A stretch of 64,000 bases of DNA from Viscum album (taxonomy: Eukaryota > Streptophyta > Magnoliopsida > Santalales > Viscaceae), in contig OY728152.1 of assembly GCA_963277665.1 (NCBI GenBank), positions 1,185,888,357-1,185,952,356 of the forward strand, read 5' to 3'. Positions 51,015-61,844 of the stretch are shown here, piece after piece. Below the pieces are notes generated by a model that ran no database searches, was not told the origin of the DNA, and saw nothing but the letters and a program-made list of their open reading frames with translations. Positions within the stretch are counted from its first letter, which is position 1. Every line of letters starts with the position of its first letter. Position numbers and translations under genes: made by a program.

Positions 51015-53339
51015 CTACACAGACATGTCTAGTGTACGTGAACACAGCTAAGGAATAGAGATAGATACATGGGCATGAGAAGGACATTCTGTTGATTAGC
51101 CACAATGTATAGTCGTCCCTTGCATGTTGTATAAGGCTACATGGGTAGTTAGTAGTGAACTGATAGATACACATCGATATAGTGGGACATGACCATACAT
51201 AGTTAGTGTCCCCATAAATTCCATGTACCCCATCCATTTTCATGAATCATTAACATGTTGTATCTCTTTCTTTTAGAATCATATATTGGATAGAAAGTAA
51301 CGTATCCTGAGTTTTTTCATGTATAACATGATGGTGTCTTTTTTGATGGATTTGGAGATATGTTAAAATATTTTATGATTTTGATTATTCCTTAGGCATC
51401 TGTCAATTATGGAAGTGATCTGGAATAATAATACGAGCCCCTAGAGTGGAAACTTTTAGCCAGTGTGTGAGAATGCATAGCACACTCTGTGAATTCCTAA
51501 GACAATGACATCGAAAGTTTCATGGAAATCAAAAATCCCCAGATTGTGGAGGATTTTCTACATATGGTGGTCCATGTAGTACCACAACTTCAGATACCTA
51601 AGGATTGTTCCTTATATTAATACATTAAAATGATTACATGGAATCCTATCCCAATTGACCAATCCATTTATAATATTAGGAATTTGATTATATAAAATTT
51701 ATTTCCATTTTAAAATATGAAATAGAAAATGAAGCATCCTACATTAAAATATATAACAAACAACAACCATGAAACTGATTCAAATAGTTATTCATATTAA
51801 CATATGGAATGTAAAAAAATTAAGGTGATCTTAAATTCTCAAAAAGGGTAAGTACAGAAGAAGTAATATTGGATAAAAGAGTATAATAATCATGGAATGT
51901 TAAATATATAATCACACATTCCATGAATATATCTTGATAAGAAATAATCAATAAAATATGATAGATATTGTTAACACATTCATTTTAATCAGCAATCTAA
52001 TTATGTAAATTCATCCATAGATATATCAACTCAAAATCATATGGATAATAATTAATATTGAATTTTAAATAGAGTAAATGACGAATTATTAGACATCATG
52101 ATTCACTAGTTCATTACACCATTATCCTTACGATTTATTATCAATACAATTTGAACTAATCTAATTTGGACTAATGATTCATCTCATGAGACTACCTATT
52201 CATCAAAGGGCATATATTAAACGAGCAATAACCCTTAAAAATTTCATTAATGATTTCCAAACCTCTTGGTAAATCATTAATTAGACACTAGAACATATAT
52301 TAAATCTCCATATACTTCTACATATATTTAAAAAATAGATTTAAATCAAAAACAATGTTCCTCATAAAATATCTATAATGAATAAAATCCATGAATTTAT
52401 CTATAATACTAAAGTTAATAAGATAACAATTATATTGAATACTGTAGTTGAAAATGGTATGAGGTTCAGGATGTAACAATATCAGTTTCATCATAATTTA
52501 GATATTTAATGTAAATATAATTTTTAAATAAAACTATCATATGAAAATGATTGTTTCAATAAATTTCAATGATCACAAAAGAAAGTCATATTTTATAGAT
52601 AACTTGGAAAACATAATATTTTTCAAATCATAACACACTGGATGAGAAGCTAAAAGTAAATACCATACATAAAATAATGATAGAAGGGAATGTTGCTATA
52701 TAATAGCAGAATGTGAAGTAGATATACCACATAAAAGAATTAAGCATTGAATATTACATTTATCTCACTGATAAAAAAATTCATATGAAAATTTCATACC
52801 TTTATCACATGATTATTTATCATCAAGAATAATAATATTATATTAATTATTCACATTCCATAGAACATTTATCATGTTTATCATTACTTTTAATGAAATT
52901 ATTAAAAAAAATTAAAATAACTCCATAAATTATTATTTTTTCATATGGTGTTTAGATCAAATTAAATTTGTGGGTTTAGAACAACATTGGAAGGTTGACT
53001 ATGGTCAAATAGTTCCTTATATATACATCACCAATCTTCCATTTTTTATTAAAATGAGTGTGCAATACAAAAGGACTAAGGATGTCTAAAATAATATAGG
53101 CCAAGGGTATTCCATTGAATTCAGTTCACCCTCTCGGGTTTTAAATGATAGATATGAGAATGATAGCTTGCATGTGTACCACGGTTTTCTAGAGAAATCT
53201 GGTGATCTTCCACTTAGTTCCCCTCTCGACGGGTGTAAGTGACAATAATATCATAATTGATTAGGGGTATTCATTTCTGGATGAGATATGATATAGACCA
53301 GGGGAATATCCTTTTCCAATCAAGGATTCATGGATGTTC
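51015..53339. other. Unassigned DNA with faint LTR-like traces
   Basis: A block near 52180 (CTCATGAGACTACC, ATTCATCAAAGG) matches the CTCATGAGAC block found about 590 bp into family-A LTRs, which suggests a very old minus-strand LTR. Ends cannot be placed. Some of the right part may be the 3' region of the LINE. Confidence 0.35.
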
Positions 53340-53354
53340 ATGCTGCACATTTCC

Positions 53355-53580
53355 ATATTAGAGATGTGTATGTTCTATTGGGTGCAAATATTGAGTCCTG
53401 CTAGGATTGCTTTGGCCTCTACCTGGAGGGATTCTCCACTCCCACAATGAGCCGTGAAATCCATGAGCACACTCCCCTTGTAATCCCGAACGACACCTCC
53501 CCCACGAGTGTTGCCAATGGTGAAAGTGACATCTAAATTGAGTTTCATACCATTTATTGGAGGAGTCTAGCTGACCCATT
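53355..53580 (-). pseudogene. LINE RNase H domain remnant
   Basis: One minus-strand frame reads NGMKLNLDVTF, then GGGVVRDYKGSVLMDF and ESLQVEAKAILAGLNI. These match the start, the glycine-rich strand and the E-containing helix of the plant-type RNase H found in LINEs and related proteins (first Asp in NLDV, Glu in VEAKA). The C-terminal part is not clear, and a stop precedes the domain. Confidence 0.75.
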
Positions 53581-53879
53581 TCCCATAAGACAGAGGGGAA
53601 AACAAAACCGAGGGAGCCTAATGAAGGTGAAGGGAGGGAACCTCCTTCCGGTTATTAGAGAGAGTTACTAAATCAGGTAACAAATTTCTGACTGTTGTGA
53701 TAATAGCTCTACAAGAGGTGGGAGATGCCTCAAATGTGTCTCTATTCCTTGCTAGTCATAGACACCATTATCCCTCATGTAAAATAGTTTTTTAGCCGCT
53801 TTCTCCATCACAGAGCCCTCTTCCCCAATAACCATCTCTGCAGGAGAGGAAATTAGTGGTGTTATCATGATAGTGGTAA

Positions 53880-54190
53880 GCCATGAAACCTATAATGAAA
53901 TTCCACACAACCTGGGACCAATCACCATTAATGAAGAGATGTTTTTTACTTTCTTATATCTAGTTTTTTTAATGGTGGTAATGAGAAGAAAACCTGATAC
54001 CCATTTTTTTAAATTTTCATCATAGTGTAAAGCCGAGTTCCAGATCCTCCAGGTATGAAAATTATAATATTTTGTAGTTTTTTTACACAATGTATGAACA
54101 TTCCCTTTGTTGTGTTGATCATGAGGGATTGAAAGTCTACTAATGTCTTTGAATTGAATATCCCAGATATCGAAGGGTTGAATGCACACT
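53880..54190 (-). pseudogene. LINE zinc-binding region downstream of RT
   Basis: The fragment HLFINGDWSQVVWNFIIGF (near 53935-53880) resembles the conserved HLF..C..A..VW segment of the zf-RVT region, although the cysteine is lost. Upstream, 54189-53890 is open but diverged. Confidence 0.6.
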
Positions 54191-54439
54191 ATTAGGGATC
54201 TTAATTGAATGCAATAAGATAAAAAATTTCTTCTTGGTTACCATCCAGAATCTCCCCTCATGAAAGATGGGTGATGGATTGATAATTTTCATTAGATGAT
54301 GGTTTCAGGACATCCTAGGTATCTGATCACCTAGCCTACCCTATTATGGATCCAGAACAGATTAGTCCCCTCCCCAACAATTCAATGCAATTTTGGATGA
54401 AGATCCGGTATGAGGGGAGAACCAAGGACAAAAGAGGGG

Positions 54440-56060
54440 ATCAGTGCTCTAAATCAGCATCTGGGATGGTTCCATTGTAACCAGATATAATCTTTATGTA
54501 ATGTGATTGATCTTCAATAAATTCCCACGCAAGCCTCGCATGCATGGAATTTATTGTATCAGTTGGACTTTTGACACCAATCCCTCGCTCTTTAATGGGA
54601 CTTTCCATCCTATCCCCGGTTACCTGATGGTTCGTTCCCTCTAATGAAGCATCCAAGATAAAAGAGCTAGGATTTTATCAATGTAACTGATCACACTCTT
54701 GGTCACACTAGTGGATGAAAGAAAATGGATCAAGATATCCTAGGGTACGCTACTAACAAAATAAATCCAGCCCCCAATGTATAAAAATCAAATGTTCCAA
54801 TTGAGAACTCGGTCCAAAATCTTACTAACCATGAGGGTGAAGTCACAAATGCACAATCAGCCAGAGGATAGATGAGATTAGTGGAAATACAATGGAAATT
54901 GACCTTTCCACATGTCCATACTGCATCCCAAATTCATCTCCCTGCAAGAAGTTAATTTGTTGAAAATATAGAAAAGACTGTTATCATTATTGATGTCTTG
55001 GCCAATCTAGTGGCCGTATTTTCCAATGATCTATTTGAGATCCCTTACTGAAATATAGCCATCATTCATGAATATTATATTGTGATCAGCAAACATAATA
55101 TACATAACTAAAGATAGAGCGAATTTCCTTATATATGGAAGAAGGACACCATTGGACATACCTCAGTTGATTGAGCAACTATGTGTATCTTTCATAAGAA
55201 TAAAAAATGCTTCAGCATATGGTGTCACATTGAGGAAGACTTCGAGCCACATTGAAAATGCCATTGGTTCACCCCATTAATGATATGATGAACCAAGATG
55301 AGTTGAATCACCTAAAGATGAGGTCACAGGCCCAGGGGGGAAACCCATCTGGCAAGCACCCTTTTAATGAAGCCTCATTCCAAGCTATCATACGCTTTAT
55401 TCATGTCCAGCTTGATGGATATGTAGGAATTGTGGGACTTAGTATTGATGTCTATAAATATTTCATGTTCTATAGAAAGCACACACTAGATGAATCGGCC
55501 TTTCAAGAAGCCATGTTGCTAAAGAGATACCCATTGAGGAACATGCATGGACAATCTTCCATTGATGATTTACGCCAGAATTTTGTATGGATAATTACAC
55601 ATACTAACTATTCAATATTCATGTTGAGAGGAGGGGTCTTTTACATTTGTAATGAGAAAATGATTAGTGGCACATGCAATCTGGCTAAAGCATCCAGCAT
55701 AGACGAAGTACTGAATGACTGAAATGATGTCATGTTTGACCACCTCCCATGACCCCCTGTAAAAGGATCAAGGGAAGAAATAAAGACCTGGTGTACTCTC
55801 CATGTTTATGTTCTAAATGGCGGCATGAATCTCCTCCTCTATGGGGATCCCATCTATTGAGAAATTATCCTGGTCCGAAATATGTTTAGGAATCCCTTCC
55901 AAAAAAACACCAACCCCTGATGGATAACAATTGAGCATATTTTCATTTGGTATAGAAAGGAGATCATTGACATTGGTAAGCACCATGGTACCTATAACAT
56001 CCCTGTAATCAGTGTAAGAAACATCATCCAATGTGATGTTAGGTTTGGTAATCCATCTCT
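54440..56060 (-). pseudogene. LINE reverse transcriptase remnant
   Basis: Motifs on the minus strand in order: SIDGIPIEEEIHAAI (near 55860), CNYPYKILA (near 55590), KLDMNKAYDSLE followed by a stop (near 55410), FADHNIIF (near 55090; the catalytic FADD box with the second Asp changed to His), and ERGIGVKSPTDTINSMHARLA (54600 onward), which matches the GGLGI region after the thumb. The frames are interrupted many times. The changed catalytic Asp and the stops show that it is dead. Confidence 0.82.
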
Positions 56061-56299
56061 ACTCCCTTATGCATGAATGAAATTAGGGGGTGTTCTTGTC
56101 CCCATCCTGGAGACATTTAATCTGTGATCTCTCCATAGCCTTGAATTCATGGGAAAGCACCAGAACTGCCAAACTATTCTTGTTAACAGAAATTTCCTCA
56201 TAAATCCCATCATTGCAAGATTCATCTAGACTAGTTTAAAGATGCTCAATGTCTTGTTTGAGCACATCCATATCCTGATAAGGGTGATGAACAATCCTA

Positions 56300-56870
56300 A
56301 CACACCATTGTAGATTTTATTATAATTCCTCATATTGTTTTAGATTTCCACCCATGGAAGACCTTGAGTCAGACCATCCCACACATTCCAGACTAGTTGG
56401 GGATAATCCAGGTTGGTCTTCCACTGTTTGGAAAATCTGAACCTCTCCTAAATTCCCAGTATTAGAGAAACCTTTAAAAGAAGTGGAGAGTGATCAGAAA
56501 CACTCCGAATCAGGTGGCTGACCGTTTTAGGCAGGTTCCTCCTAATTGAAATGAACATTGGCTAAGAATCAGCCAAACCTGGTCCATCTTCATGCATTCC
56601 CAGGTTGGTTATTACACCTTGCTGATAGTTTTTCAAGGTATCCCATGTTTATTTACCCATTCCTTTCCATAAACCGAGAATATTCTTTTCTAGCCTACTA
56701 CGGGAAAGCAATTCTCCCTTTCTTCTCTCCAGGTTCTATGATCACGTTGAAATCCAAACCAACAACCCATGGAAGGTCCACTGGGTTGACCATGCTCAAC
56801 TCATTCCAAAGAATTTGTAAAGACTTGAGACTTCCATTTAATTTTTTTTAAATAAATGGGGATTTTTCGA
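56300..56870 (-). pseudogene. LINE apurinic-type endonuclease remnant (C-terminal part)
   Basis: Minus strand: LPWVVGLDFNVIIEPGEKKG (near 56780-56720) matches the GDFN motif with the Gly changed to Leu. HLIRSVSDHSPLLLKV (near 56515-56470) matches the SDH catalytic motif, and RFSKQWKTNLDYPQLVWNVW follows (near 56430-56370). The N-terminal half of the domain is missing. Confidence 0.78.
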
Positions 56871-57906
56871 GTCCATGAAATTTGATGGCGCATGATCCCG
56901 AGGCCCGATGATCCCAAAATCAATTTATGATTTTTTTTCTGGTACATTTTGAAAACATACGAGCGGGTTTCTAAAAAATTTTAATAGGTGCGTAGAATTT
57001 AAATCCGAGGGAACCGTTGCACTCACAGTGCCTATATTCATTTATGTAGACTTTCACCTCCATGGTAGTGGGTCGAGAGTGAAAGATTGTTTTAGGGTTT
57101 TTCATGAATGATTAAAATAAAAATAAATATTTGAAGCATTAATTTATTTTTTGGTTAAAAACCACCATGATGATGTTGGAGGTGGGGATAACCACACCTC
57201 AACCTCCCATTATAGGATATGGTGGTGGGGCCCACCCGAGGTCTAAACTTCCTCTTCTTGTATATTGTAGTGGGGACCACTCCGGGTTAGAACGCATTGA
57301 AACTCCCCATTAATGGTGAGAAAACCTCAATTTTCCCATTGTGATGGGGAGCCTATTCAAATCCCCTAACACTAAATGTGTCTAATACTTCTCTTTTAAT
57401 TAATCCACCCATTTAGAATTTTGTGCCAACGACTAAATAATAGATAAATCTTTTATTTTGTCTTGGGTCACTTCCATTTTGGTTGATCTTGGGAGAGGAG
57501 AAATCTTGAGAGAAATCTCCAAATGAATAATGTGTTCCACTGAAGAAGAAAACTCAAACCGATGAATAAAATCGACATCGACCACGACCTCGACTTCCTT
57601 CCTCGGAACCTCTTTCGACATAGGATGTGTTTTTCTACGAAGAATCGATGTATGCCTTCCCGCGCCAACGAAGACGATCAATGAACCCATTAGGGGTGTG
57701 TTTGATTTGATCAAAATCATACTTTTTTCACATATGTTGTTTTATTCCCTTGAACCACTTGCTATTAAACTAATGTGGTGGGACCGGGCCAAACTAACAC
57801 CGCCCGATTTCTCCACGGTACTTCTTGTGGTGTGTTCTTCGCATTCTTCTTGGGTGATGAACAATGGAACGTTGCGGGTTCGGTGTGTGACTCAACAATC
57901 CCTAAA
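56871..57906. other. Unassigned region, G/C-richer than surroundings
   Basis: 57060-57420 has several short G-rich and C-rich inverted stretches such as GGAGGTGGGG and CACCTCAACCTCC. A minus-strand open stretch at 57720-57433 (95 codons) has no motif I recognise. It may be part of the LINE 5' side or of the adjacent LTR-like unit. Confidence 0.35.
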
Positions 57907-58869
57907 TTGAAGTCCCAACATCACAAAGACCTATATGTGGTGCGACGATGATAGTGGGTGACAGATCAGACAAGACTGGGAAAAATGTTCTTTGAACGTT
58001 CTGCGAGCAGGTGAATCATAACATGATTCTGAAGCCGATTAGAAGCCCGAAAACACCGATAATGATTTCAGAACATTGGGGTGACCTATATTCAGATGTT
58101 TTATGGTGATTGGACCGTCATAATGAAGAACAGGAATCACGGGAGGCTTGCTGACTAGAAGAGTCTTTTCTGGAAAATTCTAGAATACACGGTTTGTACT
58201 TCTGAAGAACACGTCATGTATTACGGGCGTACTACTGTTAGGGTTTCAGGAGTAAGACGTGCATCACCAGAAATGTGACCCCTATCACATGGTGTGTACT
58301 CATCACATAGCTTGGTAGAGGTGGCTATGTGAGACTCGGACTGTATCCCATGGATACAAGGACACATGGTGAAGTACACGGGCATGTACTCCACCACACG
58401 GCCTGGAGAGGCCCGTGACACGGGATACCCCATGTACCGGATACACTGGTTGGGGAATTCTTGTTGAGGCAGTCTACGAGAACTTGTCCATCATTAACAG
58501 ATTAGACCCCAGTTTTAGGGACACATCATGTAACCATACCACATGTCGTGTACTTACTTTTCTACATGGCCAACCTTTTGACAGGAGCCATTACACACGG
58601 GTAGTACCTGAGGTCTGACTACACGTCGTGTACCTTATCAAAAATGTTATGTACTTTTTGGTAAATGACTTGGTCATGTTGTCATATGTGTCTTTGAAAT
58701 GAATTGTTTGTTTTAATCTTCTATGACGTGGCAGGACATTTGAGATAATCTTTCTTGGGTCTTCATGGCAGTTTATGTATCGACTCTTGGCTTGAGGACC
58801 AGAACCTCCCAGAATCTAGCGTGCTATGTGCGGAAACCCTGTGGTTGGCTGCTCTTGGACTACTCTTCC

Positions 58870-59235
58870 TGGATACTATGTGGGATCGATAGCTCTGACT
58901 ACTATTCTTGGATCCTATGTGGGATTATCATCTCTAACTACTATTCATGGATTATACGTGGGTGTGAAAGCTCTTACTACTGTTCATGGATCCTATGTGG
59001 GTTCGACAGCTCGGACAACTGTTCTTGGATCCTATGTTGGTTTGACACCTCTGACTATTGTTCCTAGATCCTACATGGGTTTGACAGCTCTGACTACTAT
59101 TCCTAGATCCTACATTGGTTTGACAACTTTGGCTACTGTTCATGGATTCTATGCGGGTCCGACAGCTTTGACCTCTATTCCTAGATCCTACGTGGGTTCA
59201 ACAACTCTGACTACTATAACCGGATCCTATGGGGT
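58870..59235 (+). repeat. 39-bp minisatellite, nine full copies plus a partial one
   Basis: Copies start at 58870, 58909, 58948, 58987, 59026, 59065, 59104, 59143 and 59182, each exactly 39 bp, with a partial copy from 59221. The unit begins TGGATCCTATGTGGGTTTGA. The plus strand is open across all copies as a 13-residue repeat (GSYVGLTALTTIP-like). Because the unit is a multiple of three, this could be a by-product; I do not call a gene. Confidence 0.9.
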
Positions 59236-59469
59236 TTTACAGTGTAGATGATTCAGTGGATTCATCAAATCATATCTATCATTATACATATGTTGAATAA
59301 ATGTGTGATATGATTTAGTAATGTGGGTTTTCAATCATGATTGAGATGAATTACTTATAACATAGGTATATATATAGGATATTACTATGTTGGATTATCT
59401 ATTGATTTCATACTTTCTGGTTTATCCTTTTGGGATTTTGTGAGACATTGAGGGTCTCAGGGATCCTAC

Positions 59470-59487
59470 TGAGTATCATTATACTCA
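59470..59487 (+). terminator. Short hairpin equivalent to the LTR 3'-end hairpin
   Basis: TGAGTA-TCATTA-TACTCA followed by CCCC. It corresponds to TGAGC-N6-GCTCA in families A, B and C, with changes on both arms that keep pairing. Confidence 0.4.
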
Positions 59488-59700
59488 CCCCTTCATGGTC
59501 TGTTCACACACCTTGTTGTGTTGGATGCAGATGACGTAAATCACTGACTGAGGATGAGAGTACCAGGACTGGACGATTCTCAGAGGTGGACCATATGATG
59601 AATCGGTAAACGGAGCTGACTGACGGACCTGGAGTGCTGAGAAGGCTATCTGTACGTAGCCATTAGGTAGGAATCCTAGATGATGACCCAATATCTATTT

Positions 59701-60659
59701 TTCTTTTCATTAGTCGTACATTCTTCCCACCTTATTTAAAATTTTCCATCTCAACACAAACATGATCTCATTATTATTGGGTTTTATATTTGAATATTAT
59801 ATTATTGAAAAAATACATATCATAAATGATGATAATAATAGATCTTTTTAAAAATTAGGTAAAACTACCTATGGAGTTTATTAAAATAAATAGTGTTTTT
59901 AATAAAAGAACAATAGTGAAAACATTGATATAAAAGATAAATCATACTATCATGTTTCTAGGGAAGGTAAAAGAAAACATATTAATGAGAATGTTGTTGA
60001 CCAAAAAACCATAAATATATTTTTTATTATAGGTATTTTATATCTTAAAAAATAATGATAATAGGAATGAAAATTGTTTCAATGCCCTTTTCATAGAGAA
60101 TATTAATTCATTCGCAATATAAAATTTTTTGTGAGTATAATTACATGTTTTTTTATGTTTTATAAGTGAAATATTAACCATTAGTTGTGTGTTGAATTAT
60201 TTTTACATCATATCATAAAAAAAATTTCTTCATATGATGATGCATGAAATCAATATCTTTAATGAAGTCAAACATTAAAATTATACCATTTTATAAATAA
60301 TTACACATTCAAAAAGTCTACAATCCTAATCATTGGAATAGTTTCCATGATAGTAATTATACTCCAATTTATATTACCCATATAATTCATTCCATTTTGA
60401 AAACATCATTGTCTCAATATAATAAAAATATTAAGTGTTTTCTTCCCTTGAACCATGTAATTTCAAAATAGTTCACATTATTATAGAAAAAAATTCATTG
60501 GAACTATTTAATATATGATGTCAAATTCATAATGAAAAAGTACCACAACTATATCAATATATATTACTTTATTAAAATGATGATAACATCATCAATAAAT
60601 ATCATTAATCATATTTAATATATCCAAATACAAATTCACATTAGTCATTCATCTTAGAT
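59701..60659. other. Unassigned AT-rich DNA
   Basis: No coding motif seen. It may be the eroded internal region of element E, whose gag lies immediately to the right on the minus strand. Confidence 0.4.
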
Positions 60660-61153
60660 TGTTTCTATAACCCATTCAGGACAATGGTCCATCAGCTTAT
60701 TCTAAGGCAAATTCCCTTGATTATTGGAAAAAAATTCATCATTTTACCCCTAATCATAATAGCAGTAACACTAAATATTTATCATAACAGTAAATCATTG
60801 TGAGGTATCTTCATACTTCTTAATAATTTCTTCCTCATATTTCATTAATCTATGAAAAATCACCTTTATCTATTTTTACTAATCAAGAGGGATGTATGTA
60901 TGAAAACAAATTCCAAAAAAGGTCTACATTTCATGAGTTCTATATCTTCTTCCACATTGGTATTCTGGATCCTGGACCACCATTTTTCAACATCATAATT
61001 GAGACCATACACTTCAAATGTTATCTTTTCTATTTCACCACAAACCAATAAAATGAATATCATCTTTAAATACAAAATCCATTTCTCAGTTATAATAGGA
61101 TTAGTATTCCCACTGTATAATTCTGGATTATATGACATAAAATGATTCAACAA
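60660..61153 (-). pseudogene. Element E gag remnant
   Basis: The minus-strand frame 61153-60866 contains NPELYSGNTNPIITEKWILY, then MIFILLVCGEIEKITFEVY and VEKWWSRIQ. This is the N-terminal capsid region of Tekay-like Gag with its conserved AE/TEKW and EKWW positions. Downstream (60860-60660) the homology fades amid stops. The true start codon upstream is not preserved. It belongs to a minus-strand element whose 5' LTR begins at 61845. Confidence 0.75.
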
Positions 61154-61844
61154 TTGATATTCTCACTATGGAAAAGGTTTCTATATTCAGGAAAGGATAC
61201 TTTTCTAAACCTGTTTGTTTTTCAGAAATATAGTCATAATTTTCATTGTTTTAATATCTTATGTATTAAATTCCTCTGTAGGGTAATCTTTAAAATTTCA
61301 GTGAGTAGTGATTCCATTATTATTTCTAGTAATCATTTTTAATCCATGGAATATGATGGATAATTTTATAAAATTATTAACATTGAATAATTATAAATAT
61401 GGAGTAACATTGAACATAAATTAAAATATTAATTCATATATATTCTTACATTCGTACACATGATTTCATTATAGATATATTTACATTCAAAAAAATTATA
61501 AATATAGTTAACTAAAATTTAAATAATCACCAGTTCCCCCCCCCATGAGTGTCAAAATAGGGGTGCAGTAATGTCCATTATTGGGTTCCTAATAATGCTT
61601 CAGTGAGGCCCAATGTATGTTTTTATATTTTTTACCCCATGGTACATTTTTATAAAAAAACTTCCACATGTAGCATCCATACTATAATTTAGTATTAATA
61701 TGTCGCACAAAATATCTACCTTACGAAAATGAATTGATTTTCTTCTACACACATCCTCAATGTATATCGTAGGCTTATATTCTATCATAAATGTTTTCTG
61801 AATCTTGTTTAGAAATTTCTTAATAAACATCATTTTATACAAAC
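61154..61844 (-). other. Element E leader with decayed primer-binding site
   Basis: A GAGTGTCA block near 61546, next to a run of nine C, matches the leader blocks of family-A bodies. TTATACAAAC at 61835-61844 sits where the other elements have GATACCAAC. Confidence 0.5.

Larger units (their letters stand above)
53340..56870 (-). mobile_element. Degenerate L1-type LINE (non-LTR retrotransposon)
   Basis: Read on the minus strand, from right to left, the order is endonuclease end, reverse transcriptase, zinc-binding region, RNase H. This is the layout of plant L1 elements with a C-terminal RNase H. Many stops and frameshifts break it. The base composition is noticeably less AT-rich than the neighbouring LTR DNA. 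The 5' end and ORF1 are not seen; the endonuclease begins abruptly near 56860, so the copy is probably 5'-truncated, as LINE copies often are. The 3' end and tail are not defined. Confidence 0.85.
57907..59700 (+). repeat. LTR-like region of another Ty3/gypsy family (approximate ends)
   Basis: Begins near TGAAGTCCC (57907). Repeated CACACGG, CACGGG and GTGTACT motifs at 58215-58625 are of the kind common in U3 of plant Tekay-like LTRs. It holds the 39-bp repeat array and then TGAGTATCATTATACTCA with CACCCC (59470-59490), equivalent to the TGAGC/GCTCA hairpin near the 3' end of the other LTRs. No PBS or internal region follows, so it is probably a solo or truncated LTR. Both ends are uncertain. 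Confidence 0.5.

Noticed and set aside
57433..57720. 95-codon minus-strand frame
   Set aside because: No motif recognised and an overlapping frame is also open; insufficient to call a gene.
58826..59251. 141-codon open frame made of 13-residue repeats
   Set aside because: The 39-bp repeat unit keeps any open frame open; two other frames are also open. No start context or flanking coding sequence.
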